This document shows, one piece after another, positions 51,828-58,275 of a DNA stretch of 64,000 nucleotides. The stretch lies in IMG/VR virus record IMGVR_UViG_3300009488_000018, positions 1-64,000 of that record, one strand, 5' to 3'. The DNA is from a virus. Under the pieces are notes generated by a model. That model was not told the origin of the DNA and searched no databases. It saw nothing but the letters and a program-made list of their open reading frames with translations. Numbering within the stretch: position 1 is the first letter of the stretch; each line of letters starts with the position of its first letter. Position numbers and translations under genes: made by a program.

Positions 51828-51845
51828 ATTTACTTTTTGTTCTAC
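51828..51845 (-). promoter_or_regulatory. AGAACA motif site before the deacetylase operon
   Basis: Read leftward: GTAGAACAAAAAGTAAAT, about 20 bp before the PIG-L start. Confidence 0.6.
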
Positions 51846-52007
51846 TTCTTTTCAAAAAAATCTCAGAGTTTATCTCTGTAAGATTATTTATTTGTTCATT
51901 AAAATAAAATAGTTTTCCAATGAAAACAAAACAATTATATATATTAATTACTGAGTAAGGGTCGAGTTGTTTATTTTTTCAAATTTAAGTTTAAAGGAGG
52001 AACTCTC

Positions 52008-52538
52008 ATGGAAATGAAAGTGGTAGAAGGTATGAAAAAACTTAAGATTATTGAGAAAAAAATGAGGTCTAACTGCCAGAACATAACTAGGTATGCTAGT
52101 ATGGTAGATATAGAACGACCACTTTTTGAAACGGAAAAAAAACAAGTGGAAGAAGTTAAATCTCTCGTACAGTCTAATGTAGACCTAATGAAAGAAGCAT
52201 TAGGACTAAAGAAAAAGATTGAACAGACTAACCTAGAAACCACCGTTCAAATTGAAGGCGAGTCTTATACAATCAGTGACCTCCTTTTCATTCATCATAG
52301 AATGGGAGAACTAATGTTGAGTACATTCTACTCCATGAATGATACAGAAGGGCAGAAAAGACTGAGGAACTCTCCTTCAATAGAAGGAAGAACTCCACAA
52401 GTGGTTCGTATGTACAAAGAAGAAACAAGAAACGAAGGTCTTAAAAAATGGCAAAACCTTCTTGACAATATTACCATGCGTCTAGAGGTGATAAACGCCA
52501 CAACAAACCTGGTCGAGGATGAACCTCAACAAGAGTAA
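52008..52538 (+). CDS. Coiled-coil protein, DIP1984-like (weak)
   Basis: A 176-residue helical protein with KKIEQTNLETTVQIEGESYTISDLLFIHHRM, which recalls the INxTN..T.V.G.TL core of DIP1984-type proteins. AAAGGAGG precedes the ATG. Its TAA stop is part of the motif in front of the large RNA gene. Function unknown. Confidence 0.5.
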   Translation: MEMKVVEGMKKLKIIEKKMRSNCQNITRYASMVDIERPLFETEKKQVEEVKSLVQSNVDLMKEALGLKKKIEQTNLETTVQIEGESYTISDLLFIHHRMGELMLSTFYSMNDTEGQKRLRNSPSIEGRTPQVVRMYKEETRNEGLKKWQNLLDNITMRLEVINATTNLVEDEPQQE

Positions 52539-52553
52539 GAACAAAATACTAAA
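52536..52553 (+). promoter_or_regulatory. AGAACA motif directly before the large RNA
   Basis: TAAGAACAAAATACTAAA ends at the GGGG that begins the structured RNA, just as the tmRNA copy does. Confidence 0.6.
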
Positions 52554-53004
52554 GGGGTTCGGTAGCGTAAAAATGGAAACTTTGGGAGCCCGCTAACTGG
52601 GACAATGTTAGAGTGAAATAATAAAGTAAATCTGATTCGACAACTTCGAATATTTTTTACTTCCATTATAACAATGGTGTTAAGACTCATGACATAAGGT
52701 TAAAGACTAAGACGATCTCCACGTCGATAAAGAACGGAGATGGTCAAGTTTAAAGACAAAAGTTTCAAGATACGCTAAGGTAAAACTTCTGCGGGAAAAA
52801 TCCAGACTAAGGTGTAGCCCTCTCAAGCAACCTATCACTTCTGGCTGTTATTTGGACCCTTTTCTCAAAAAATCTTAAGTAACTCTACATTATATCTAAA
52901 AATTCCCAACCCAATGTCGTATCCTTCTCAAGGTTGGTCACATGTTGTGAGGGTAAGACTATTTTACTCTCACAACAAACCTAATTCTTAGGAACTATTT
53001 TTTT
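52554..53004 (+). ncRNA. Large structured RNA candidate, about 450 nt
   Basis: No reading frame of note. Several helices are visible: CCATT/AATGG (52662 area), GACGATCTCC/GGAGATGGTC, AAGTTT/AAACTT, and a long helix CCAGA..GGTG..TAG/CTA..CACT..TCTGG near 52812-52855. It starts right after a promoter-like motif and ends in a terminator just before tRNA-His. Size and tRNA-adjacent place fit the GOLLD/ROOL kind of phage RNAs, but I cannot confirm a match. It lacks the RNase P core (GAGGAAAGTCC) and clear group I intron elements. Confidence 0.65.
52944..53004 (+). terminator. Terminator of the large RNA
   Basis: A 13-bp stem GTTGTGAGGGTAA/TTACTCTCACAAC with one G-U, then a small CCTAA/TTAGG hairpin and TTTTTTT. 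Confidence 0.7.
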
Positions 53005-53022
53005 CTTCTGGGAGACTGTTAT

Positions 53023-53096
53023 GGAGACTGTGGTGAAGAGGTTACCACGAAGGGCTGTGGCCCCTTTATACGCCAGTTCGAATCTGGTCAGTCTCC
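53023..53096 (+). tRNA. tRNA-His (GTG)
   Basis: An encoded G-1 pairs with C73 as typical for tRNA-His; acceptor GAGACTG/CAGTCTC; loop CTGTGGC; T arm CCAG TTCGAAT CTGG. A short copy of its 5' end (GGAGACTG) lies at 53011. Confidence 0.9.
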
Positions 53097-53127
53097 CCCT
53101 TTAGAAGCTATTTAAAGGAGGTTACTA

Positions 53128-53583
53128 ATGGTTTCGTTTGTAAATAAAGATATAACTACTATAACTGAAGGTATCATTTGTCATCAAGTTAATTGTCGCG
53201 GTGTTATGGGTGCGGGACTAGCTAAACAAATCAGGAATAAGTTTCCAAAAGCCTATGAAGATTATATACAACAATATAGAAATAATAAGCTTCAACTTGG
53301 CAATGTTATATTTACAACAATTAACACTTATCCATTCTTGGTTATAGCTAACTTATGCGGACAAGATGGATATGGAAGACAAGGAGTATTTACAATTTAT
53401 CAAGCCGTCAGACAATGTCTTTATAAAGTAGTAAATTACAAAAATTTCCTTGTGGGACCATATTTATTGCCAATATATATTCCAGATCATATGGGGTGTA
53501 CATTGGGTGGTGGAGACTGGAAAAAAATACTACAAATAATAGATAAAATAATACCAGATGCTATAATAACACAATATGGATAA
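53128..53583 (+). CDS. Macro-domain protein (ADP-ribose binding)
   Basis: A 151-residue single macro domain: VSFVNKDITTITEGIICHQVNCRGVMGAGLAKQIRNKFPKAY and GCTLGGGDWKKI. Such Poa1p-like proteins bind or process ADP-ribose derivatives, including ADP-ribosylated targets. In a phage it may undo host NAD-based defence. The key HQVN and GxMGxGLA parts are intact. Confidence 0.85.
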   Translation: MVSFVNKDITTITEGIICHQVNCRGVMGAGLAKQIRNKFPKAYEDYIQQYRNNKLQLGNVIFTTINTYPFLVIANLCGQDGYGRQGVFTIYQAVRQCLYKVVNYKNFLVGPYLLPIYIPDHMGCTLGGGDWKKILQIIDKIIPDAIITQYG

Positions 53584-53601
53584 ATTGAGCGGAGGATAAA
53601 A

Positions 53602-54003
53602 GTGAAAATTTATAAGATACAATTTTATAGGTTTAATACTCGTGTTAAACCAATGATGGAAGCGAATGTTGATGTAGTGTTTAGAACTAATTTTCCCCCA
53701 GAGGAAGACGATTTGTTCAATGACGAGTTTCTCAATATAATGTGGAAAGAAATGTGGAAACAGAATCCTGGATGGCTGTTATGTCATGGGCCCTCAACAT
53801 TAGGATTTCATGGTTGGTCATCTGTTATGTGGAAAAGGGAGTCATTAGTGGAGGTTAAAATAGATGAAAGGGATATGCCAGAAGATCTGACAGGAGAAGG
53901 GAATATGCTTACCGCATTAACATTTCATCCACTACTTCCCTCTGATATAAGAACGGCATTAAAAAAAGCCTACGAGCGCGGATTGAGAGACAAAACAAAA
54001 TAA
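53602..54003 (+). CDS. Hypothetical protein, 133 aa (GTG start)
   Basis: GTG start after GCGGAGGATAAAA. Contains FNTRVKPMMEANVDVVFRT and WLLCHGPSTLGFHGWSS. It ends two bases before tRNA-Ser. No family recognised. Confidence 0.55.
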   Translation: MKIYKIQFYRFNTRVKPMMEANVDVVFRTNFPPEEDDLFNDEFLNIMWKEMWKQNPGWLLCHGPSTLGFHGWSSVMWKRESLVEVKIDERDMPEDLTGEGNMLTALTFHPLLPSDIRTALKKAYERGLRDKTK

Positions 54004-54005
54004 CC

Positions 54006-54097
54006 GGAGAGGTTGACCACAGTGGGAACGCGTGGCCTGGTCTTGAAAACCAGTGGTCGTTAACAGCGGCTTCGGGGTTCGAATCCCCGTCTCTCCT
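54006..54097 (+). tRNA. tRNA-Ser (TGA)
   Basis: Acceptor GGAGAGG/TCTCTCC, anticodon loop CTTGAAA, long variable arm (TGGTCGTTAACAGCGGC), T arm GGGG TTCGAAT CCCC. A type II tRNA. Confidence 0.9.
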
Positions 54098-54125
54098 TCT
54101 AATATCAAACAAAAGAGGTAATAAA

Positions 54126-54344
54126 GTGGGAACGACCGGAGAATTACATAAAGAATTATTCAAGATGAATATAAAGTTGGTTAAAGTACATCCATTCTAT
54201 GAAACCTTCAAAGACGAACTTAGAGACATCTTAAGGAAATGTTTAACATATGAAAATAAATTTATAGCGACAAATTGTTTTCTTTCTGACAAAATTGATG
54301 AGCTAGAAAGAATAATGAAAGGATCTGGAAAATATCTTCATTAA
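54126..54344 (+). CDS. Hypothetical protein, 72 aa (GTG start)
   Basis: GTG start with AAAGAGG before it. Small helical protein (MNIKLVKVHPFYETFKDELR inside). An internal ATG could also serve. Between tRNA-Ser and the phosphoesterase gene. Confidence 0.5.
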   Translation: MGTTGELHKELFKMNIKLVKVHPFYETFKDELRDILRKCLTYENKFIATNCFLSDKIDELERIMKGSGKYLH

Positions 54345-54369
54345 TTTTAATAAAAGGAATTATTGAACT

Positions 54370-55053
54370 ATGATTTTAGCAGTAGGCGACATCCACAGTG
54401 AGTTCAAACACTTAAATTCTCTAATCAGTGAGAAACAACCATCAATAATTCTTCAAGTTGGTGACTTCGGATACTGGCCAAAAGACAAGAAAAGTCAGAA
54501 AATAAAAAATAAAGATACTATAATCTACTTTTGTGACGGAAATCATGAAGACCATGAAAGTTTGAAGAACCTCGAAAACAACGAAATACAACAGAACATA
54601 TTTTATATGAGAAGAGGTTCTACTTTAACTCTACCGGATGGTCGAACTGTTTTATTTATGGGAGGTGCTTTCTCTCACGATTGGAGATATAAAGAATTTG
54701 GCAGTGATGAATGGAAATATAGAGAACCTGGAATTGACTGGTTTCCATTTATGGAACTAATTACTCAAGACGATATTAACAAAATTCCAAATATAAAAAT
54801 AGATATTGTTATTAGTCATACTGCTCCAGAAGAATTCTTCATGCCACCAAGAGACGGAGGATTAAAAGTTAAAGATCCATCAAGAGAATGTTTATCTCAA
54901 ATATTAAAAAAGTATAAACCAAAAGAGTGGTACTTTGGTCACTATCACTACTTTAAATATGGTTTTGATTATGGATGTAAATGGACAGCATTATCATATT
55001 CCAGATCAAATAGTAGATGGTGGGTTGGTTTAGATTTATGCAGGGTCGAGTAG
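54370..55053 (+). CDS. Metallophosphoesterase (calcineurin-like)
   Basis: A 227-residue protein with the five motifs of the family: AVGDIHSEF, LQVGDFGYW, FCDGNHEDHE, VISHTAPEEF and YFGHYHYF. It hydrolyses phosphoesters with two metal ions; the substrate could be RNA ends, nucleotides or protein phosphates. Its last 12 bp lie inside the 5' end of the next tRNA gene. Confidence 0.85.
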   Translation: MILAVGDIHSEFKHLNSLISEKQPSIILQVGDFGYWPKDKKSQKIKNKDTIIYFCDGNHEDHESLKNLENNEIQQNIFYMRRGSTLTLPDGRTVLFMGGAFSHDWRYKEFGSDEWKYREPGIDWFPFMELITQDDINKIPNIKIDIVISHTAPEEFFMPPRDGGLKVKDPSRECLSQILKKYKPKEWYFGHYHYFKYGFDYGCKWTALSYSRSNSRWWVGLDLCRVE

Positions 55054-55121
55054 TGGTCTAGCTCAGTGGTTTCATATGCCACGGACATGTGTCTTCATGG
55101 GTTCGAATCCCATCCCTGCTA
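55039..55121 (+). tRNA. Type II tRNA with CAT anticodon
   Basis: GCAGGG/CCCTGC acceptor with a T-T mismatch at the first pair, D stem GAG/CTC, anticodon stem GTGGT/GCCAC, loop TTCATAT, a 14-nt variable arm with GAC/GTC and T arm ATGGG TTCGAAT CCCAT. CAT would mean Met or modified Ile, but the long arm and the mismatch are unusual. The 5' end overlaps the gene before. Confidence 0.65.
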
Positions 55122-55132
55122 CATTAACATTA

Positions 55133-55204
55133 GACGGTGTAACCGAAATGGATAGGTGACGGGTTGCAACCCCGTTTATGCAGGTTCAAGTCCTGTCACC
55201 GTCT
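55133..55204 (+). tRNA. tRNA-Cys (GCA)
   Basis: Acceptor GACGGTG/CACCGTC with T73 as usual for Cys; loop TTGCAAC; T arm CAGG TTCAAGT CCTG. Confidence 0.92.
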
Positions 55205-55209
55205 CTAAC

Positions 55210-55294
55210 GGGCGAGTCGATTAGTATGGTGACATCAGCGGACTGTAAATCCGTGGCCCCTGGCTTGTAGGTTCGAATCCTTCCTCGCCCACCA
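55210..55294 (+). tRNA. tRNA-Tyr (GTA), CCA encoded
   Basis: Acceptor GGGCGAG/CTCGCCC, loop CTGTAAA, long variable arm (TGGCCCCTGGCTTG), T arm AGG TTCGAAT CCT, ACCA at the end. Confidence 0.92.
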
Positions 55295-55323
55295 AAATCA
55301 TTATAAAAGGGAAACAAGAACAT

Positions 55324-55692
55324 ATGGGAAAAGAATTGTTATTCTCTGTTACTGCAAAGGACTGTGATTGGGGTTACTATCGAGGAAGTGGTAAAGGAGG
55401 ACAAAAGAAAAACAAAACAAGTAACTGTGCTAGGTGTACCCATCGTGATAGTGGAGCAGTTGGGAAGTCAGAAAAAGGACGATCTAAAGAACACAATCGA
55501 AGAGAAGCTTTCCTCCATATGATCGAAACTAATAAATTTAAAGTATGGCACAGAGTTGAGATTGCAAGGAGACTTGGAACCCTTGCAAAGATAGAAGAAA
55601 AGGTCGATCAAGAAATGAAGAAAATTAAAGTAGAAGTTAAGTCCGAAGATGATAAATGGGTAGAATGGACAGACAATTTAGAATCTATTTAA
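55324..55692 (+). CDS. ArfB-like GGQ peptidyl-tRNA hydrolase
   Basis: A 122-residue protein with GSGKGGQKKNKTSN, the GGQ loop of release factors and the nearby NKT, but no codon-reading domains. Its C-terminus is charged and helical. Size and layout fit ArfB/ICT1-type rescue factors that free stalled ribosomes. Together with tmRNA it gives the phage two rescue paths. The neighbour genes are tRNAs and ClpP. Confidence 0.82.
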   Translation: MGKELLFSVTAKDCDWGYYRGSGKGGQKKNKTSNCARCTHRDSGAVGKSEKGRSKEHNRREAFLHMIETNKFKVWHRVEIARRLGTLAKIEEKVDQEMKKIKVEVKSEDDKWVEWTDNLESI

Positions 55693-55719
55693 AATAGAGA
55701 AATATGAAAGGGTAATAAA

Positions 55720-55914
55720 ATGAACCCACAACAAATCTACCTTAAGAAGGAAAAACTACAAAAAAGCATCAAACTTTTATGTAGAAATTTTGAGAAAGAA
55801 ACAAACACAGTCGTTACAGAGATTACTAACCGGAATACCGATAACAATGGTTGTCTAGATAGTACTAAAGAAGTTTCCGTAATTTGTGAAGATGACTACT
55901 GCATTTATAAATGA
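55720..55914 (+). CDS. Hypothetical protein, 64 aa
   Basis: Small protein (MNPQQIYLKKEKLQKSIKLL ...) with two Cys near the end (CLDSTKEVSVICEDDYC). Weak ribosome site. Unknown. Confidence 0.45.
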   Translation: MNPQQIYLKKEKLQKSIKLLCRNFEKETNTVVTEITNRNTDNNGCLDSTKEVSVICEDDYCIYK

Positions 55915-55948
55915 GAATTGTCACAACCAAACTGAAAGGAGAATTGTT

Positions 55949-56587
55949 ATGAGAAGAATAACTCGTTCTTATTGGGGAAAAGGTCAAATAGAAGCAGTAC
56001 CTGAGGAGACAAAGACAGAAGATAAAGCGGAAGTATTAGTTAGAGAACCTTCTGTCTTAGAACAAGTAGATAACAGGATCTATTTCTATGCAGAAATAAA
56101 TCGTCAGAATATTTTAAAATTAAACAAAAGTTTACGACGGTTAAGTAATGATCTTATAACAACAAGCAATTTACAAGAGTTTAATATGTATCCACCTATA
56201 ATTCTACATATCAACACTTATGGTGGTAACCTTTTTGATGGACTAGCAGGACTGGATGAAATAACAAATTGTAAAGTAGAAGTCAGAACTATTGTAGATG
56301 GTTGTTGCGCAAGTTCAGGAACTTTCCTTAGTGTTGCTGGAAAGGAACGATTTATAAACAAACATGCTTTTATGCTTATCCACCAACTTTCTTCGTTCTT
56401 TTGGGGTCCATATAGTGAATTTCAAGACGAGAAGAAAAACTTAGATTGGTTGATGGACATGATAAAGGACGTCTACAAAGAATACACTAAGGTACCAGAG
56501 AAGACGATAGACGAGATTTTGAAACATGATTTATGGTTCGACGCAGAAACATGTCTGGAATACGGGCTAGTTGATAAAATTCTCTAA
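55949..56587 (+). CDS. clpP: ClpP-like serine protease
   Basis: ATG 55949 follows AAAGGAG. The 212-residue protein has ILHINTYGGNLFDGLAGLDEI, DGCCASSGTFLSVAGKER with the catalytic Ser, HAFMLIHQLSS with the catalytic His, and an Asp-containing C-terminal part (DLWFDAETCLEYGLVDKIL). This is the ClpP fold and triad order. A phage ClpP may join host ClpX to alter degradation; the tmRNA tag ending LAA would be a natural substrate signal. Confidence 0.85.
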   Translation: MRRITRSYWGKGQIEAVPEETKTEDKAEVLVREPSVLEQVDNRIYFYAEINRQNILKLNKSLRRLSNDLITTSNLQEFNMYPPIILHINTYGGNLFDGLAGLDEITNCKVEVRTIVDGCCASSGTFLSVAGKERFINKHAFMLIHQLSSFFWGPYSEFQDEKKNLDWLMDMIKDVYKEYTKVPEKTIDEILKHDLWFDAETCLEYGLVDKIL

Positions 56588-56602
56588 GAAGGAAACTACT
56601 AC

Positions 56603-56830
56603 ATGGAAGAGGGCGATCAGGTAAATAATGTTGTTGTATCTACTGATGGTTGCACCTGTCAAGGATGCGGTAAAATCTATAAAGTAGATATTATAGTCCC
56701 TGACGAACTCTGGAAACTTATTAAGCCTAAAGATAAGTCAGACGAAGGAGGGCTGTTATGTGGAATGTGTATAATGGATAGAATAGAAGCCTTCAATAAA
56801 TTTGATGCTTATGAATTAAGACCATTGTAA
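56603..56830 (+). CDS. Small zinc-finger-like protein
   Basis: A 75-residue protein with CTCQGCGKIYKV and GLLCGMCIMDRIEA, two Cys pairs likely binding zinc. AAGGAAACTACTAC precedes the ATG. Confidence 0.6.
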   Translation: MEEGDQVNNVVVSTDGCTCQGCGKIYKVDIIVPDELWKLIKPKDKSDEGGLLCGMCIMDRIEAFNKFDAYELRPL

Positions 56831-56842
56831 TGGAGAGTGGAA

Positions 56843-57022
56843 ATGAGTAAAATAGAGAAAGATAGTGAATTGCGTTACTATGCTTCCATTTTATGCGAGT
56901 ATTTTGTGCCTGAAATGGATGGGTATACGTGTTTATGTCACGAGCCTAAAAGAATGGAAGACCCGATAGGGTTGAAAAAATGCGTAGTAAAATATTGCCC
57001 TAAGCTCAATAAAACTGACTAG
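56843..57022 (+). CDS. Small Cys-containing protein
   Basis: ATG 56843 follows GGAG. The 59-residue product has CEYFVPEMDGYTCLCHEP and CVVKYCP, so a metal site is likely. Its TAG stop overlaps the first base of the next tRNA gene. Confidence 0.55.
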   Translation: MSKIEKDSELRYYASILCEYFVPEMDGYTCLCHEPKRMEDPIGLKKCVVKYCPKLNKTD

Positions 57023-57106
57023 GGAGGTTAAACCGTAGGGGTAGCGGGCTTGGCTGTAGACCAAGTGTCATTGCGTACTCGGGTGGTTCGACTCCATCAC
57101 CTCCCA
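57022..57106 (+). tRNA. tRNA-Tyr (GTA), second copy, degenerate D arm
   Basis: Acceptor GGGAGGT/ACCTCCC, anticodon stem CTTGG/CCAAG, loop CTGTAGA (anticodon GTA, G37), long variable arm and T arm GGTGG TTCGACT CCATC. The D arm pairs poorly. Reading GTA makes it Tyr. Confidence 0.7.
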
Positions 57107-57142
57107 TCAAAAACAAATAATGTATAGAAGAAGGAGATACTT

Positions 57143-57604
57143 ATGAGGAAACCAATTGGATACAGCTTTGAGATCGGGATTAATGAAAACAAAACACCAT
57201 CTTTATGTATGTATCCAACACAATTCTGTAACATAAGACCGATAGCTGTAATGAGTAATCTATTTCATGCTGTCATACCAAGTATGGTTCGTAACGTGTT
57301 TGGAGGGATAAAAGTAGATCTCCTCTTTGGTAAAATAAAGAGACCTGTTTCAAACCCTTTTGCAATACAAAATCCATGGACCAGCGGAAACCATTGGTTT
57401 GTTATCGATATACCATTCCCATTACCAGCATTCTTTATTTCCTTTGGGTTTGGTAAACGAGGGAAACAGTTTGGATTTTATTTCGGCTGCAAGACATACC
57501 GAATAGATCATATTTCAAATGCTGGTAAATGGTGTGATGAGTCTGAGATGGGAAACATTTACCTTTGTCCATCATGCAGTATCCGCGAAACAATGTGGGA
57601 TTAA
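57143..57604 (+). CDS. Hypothetical protein, 153 aa
   Basis: GAAGGAGATAC precedes the ATG. Hydrophobic and aromatic (WFVIDIPFPLPAFFISFGFG) with Cys-His features at the C-terminus (GKWCDESEM, CPSCSIRE). It ends one base before tRNA-Asn. No family recognised. Confidence 0.55.
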   Translation: MRKPIGYSFEIGINENKTPSLCMYPTQFCNIRPIAVMSNLFHAVIPSMVRNVFGGIKVDLLFGKIKRPVSNPFAIQNPWTSGNHWFVIDIPFPLPAFFISFGFGKRGKQFGFYFGCKTYRIDHISNAGKWCDESEMGNIYLCPSCSIRETMWD

Positions 57605-57605
57605 T

Positions 57606-57681
57606 GGGAGAGTAGCTCAGCGATCGAGCAGTCGGCTGTTAACCGATTGGCACGTAGGTTTAAATCCTACCTCTCCCGCCA
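57606..57681 (+). tRNA. tRNA-Asn (GTT), CCA encoded
   Basis: Acceptor GGGAGAG/CTCTCCC, loop CTGTTAA, T arm GTAGG TTTAAAT CCTAC, GCCA end. Confidence 0.92.
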
Positions 57682-57699
57682 ACTAGGTTTATTATTTTA

Positions 57700-57860
57700 T
57701 GTACTTGTTAGGTGCGTTATGTGATGGAGGTCTGGGTGGAAGACTGTAGTTATCCCAGTTCAGTGGAAAGGATACGGTCGTACGGAGGCATGGCTGGCTA
57801 CAGAGCAATCCTCCAGCGTCGAGGACGTATGGGCCATACATTTCGCGTCTAACAAGTACA
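57700..57860 (+). ncRNA. Structured RNA A, 161 nt, closed by a 17-bp helix
   Basis: TGTACTTGTTAGGTGCG (57700-57716) pairs fully with 57844-57860, two pairs being G-U type. Inside are CTGGG/CCCAG, GGAGG/CCTCC and GTATGG/CCATAC stems. No frame, T-arm or anticodon is seen. It lies 18 nt after tRNA-Asn and 9 nt before tRNA-Ala, so it must be cut from a common transcript. Shares GCGTCTAA and GGATACGG with RNA C. Confidence 0.75.
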
Positions 57861-57869
57861 ATTAACTAC

Positions 57870-57948
57870 GGGCTGTGGGATTGCATGGGGTGATCACCTC
57901 GCTTGCACCGAGGATATCAGCAGGGTTCGATTCCCTGACGGTCCACCA
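57870..57948 (+). tRNA. tRNA-Ala (TGC), CCA encoded
   Basis: Acceptor GGGCTGT/ACGGTCC with G-U pairs, anticodon stem CCTCG/CGAGG, loop CTTGCAC, T arm CAGGG TTCGATT CCCTG, ACCA end. Confidence 0.88.
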
Positions 57949-57953
57949 GTTTA

Positions 57954-58105
57954 GGTTGTTAGTTTGTTGATGACGATTATAGCAAAGATTAGTACGCACT
58001 ATAAGCATTCACTTGGTATGATATGGGACGACGTTCCCATGATAGGAATGCGGGAAGACGTTCCCAAGGTCAGTGAGAGACTGGCTTGTCGATGAACTAA
58101 CAATC
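57954..58105 (+). ncRNA. Structured RNA B, 152 nt, closed by a 20-bp helix
   Basis: 57954-57973 pairs with 58086-58105 over 20 bp including several G-U pairs; the G-U rich nature marks RNA rather than a DNA palindrome. Inside are two like hairpins GGGA-CGACG-TTCCC and GGGA-AGACG-TTCCC. It starts 6 nt after tRNA-Ala. No known family recognised. Confidence 0.75.
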
Positions 58106-58114
58106 TTTTAATTT

Positions 58115-58191
58115 GCTGAGGATACGGTAATATTATAGCCTGCGGCGTCTAAGTATAAAAGATGTACATAGGGTGATCCCGTATCTTCGGC
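58115..58191 (+). ncRNA. Structured RNA C, 77 nt, closed by a 13-bp helix
   Basis: GCTGAGGATACGG (58115-58127) pairs with 58179-58191 over 13 bp. tRNA-sized but without T-arm or anticodon arm. It ends 6 nt before tRNA-Pro. Shares GGATACGG and GCGTCTAA with RNA A. Confidence 0.7.
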
Positions 58192-58197
58192 CCATAT

Positions 58198-58274
58198 CTG
58201 AGTGTAGTTCAGTCTGGTAGAACGCCTGGTCTGGGGCCAGGATGTCGGTGGTTCAAATCCATTCACTCAGACCA
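58198..58274 (+). tRNA. tRNA-Pro (TGG) with C33, CCA encoded
   Basis: Acceptor CTGAGTG/CACTCAG (C1-G72 as in Pro), anticodon stem CCTGG/CCAGG, loop TCTGGGG: anticodon TGG with C at position 33. T arm GGTGG TTCAAAT CCATT. Confidence 0.85.
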
Positions 58275-58275
58275 T

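Noticed and set aside
52554-53004. RNase P RNA or group I intron
   Set aside because: The RNase P core GAGGAAAGTCC and the paired intron P7 elements are missing, and flanks do not form a split gene.
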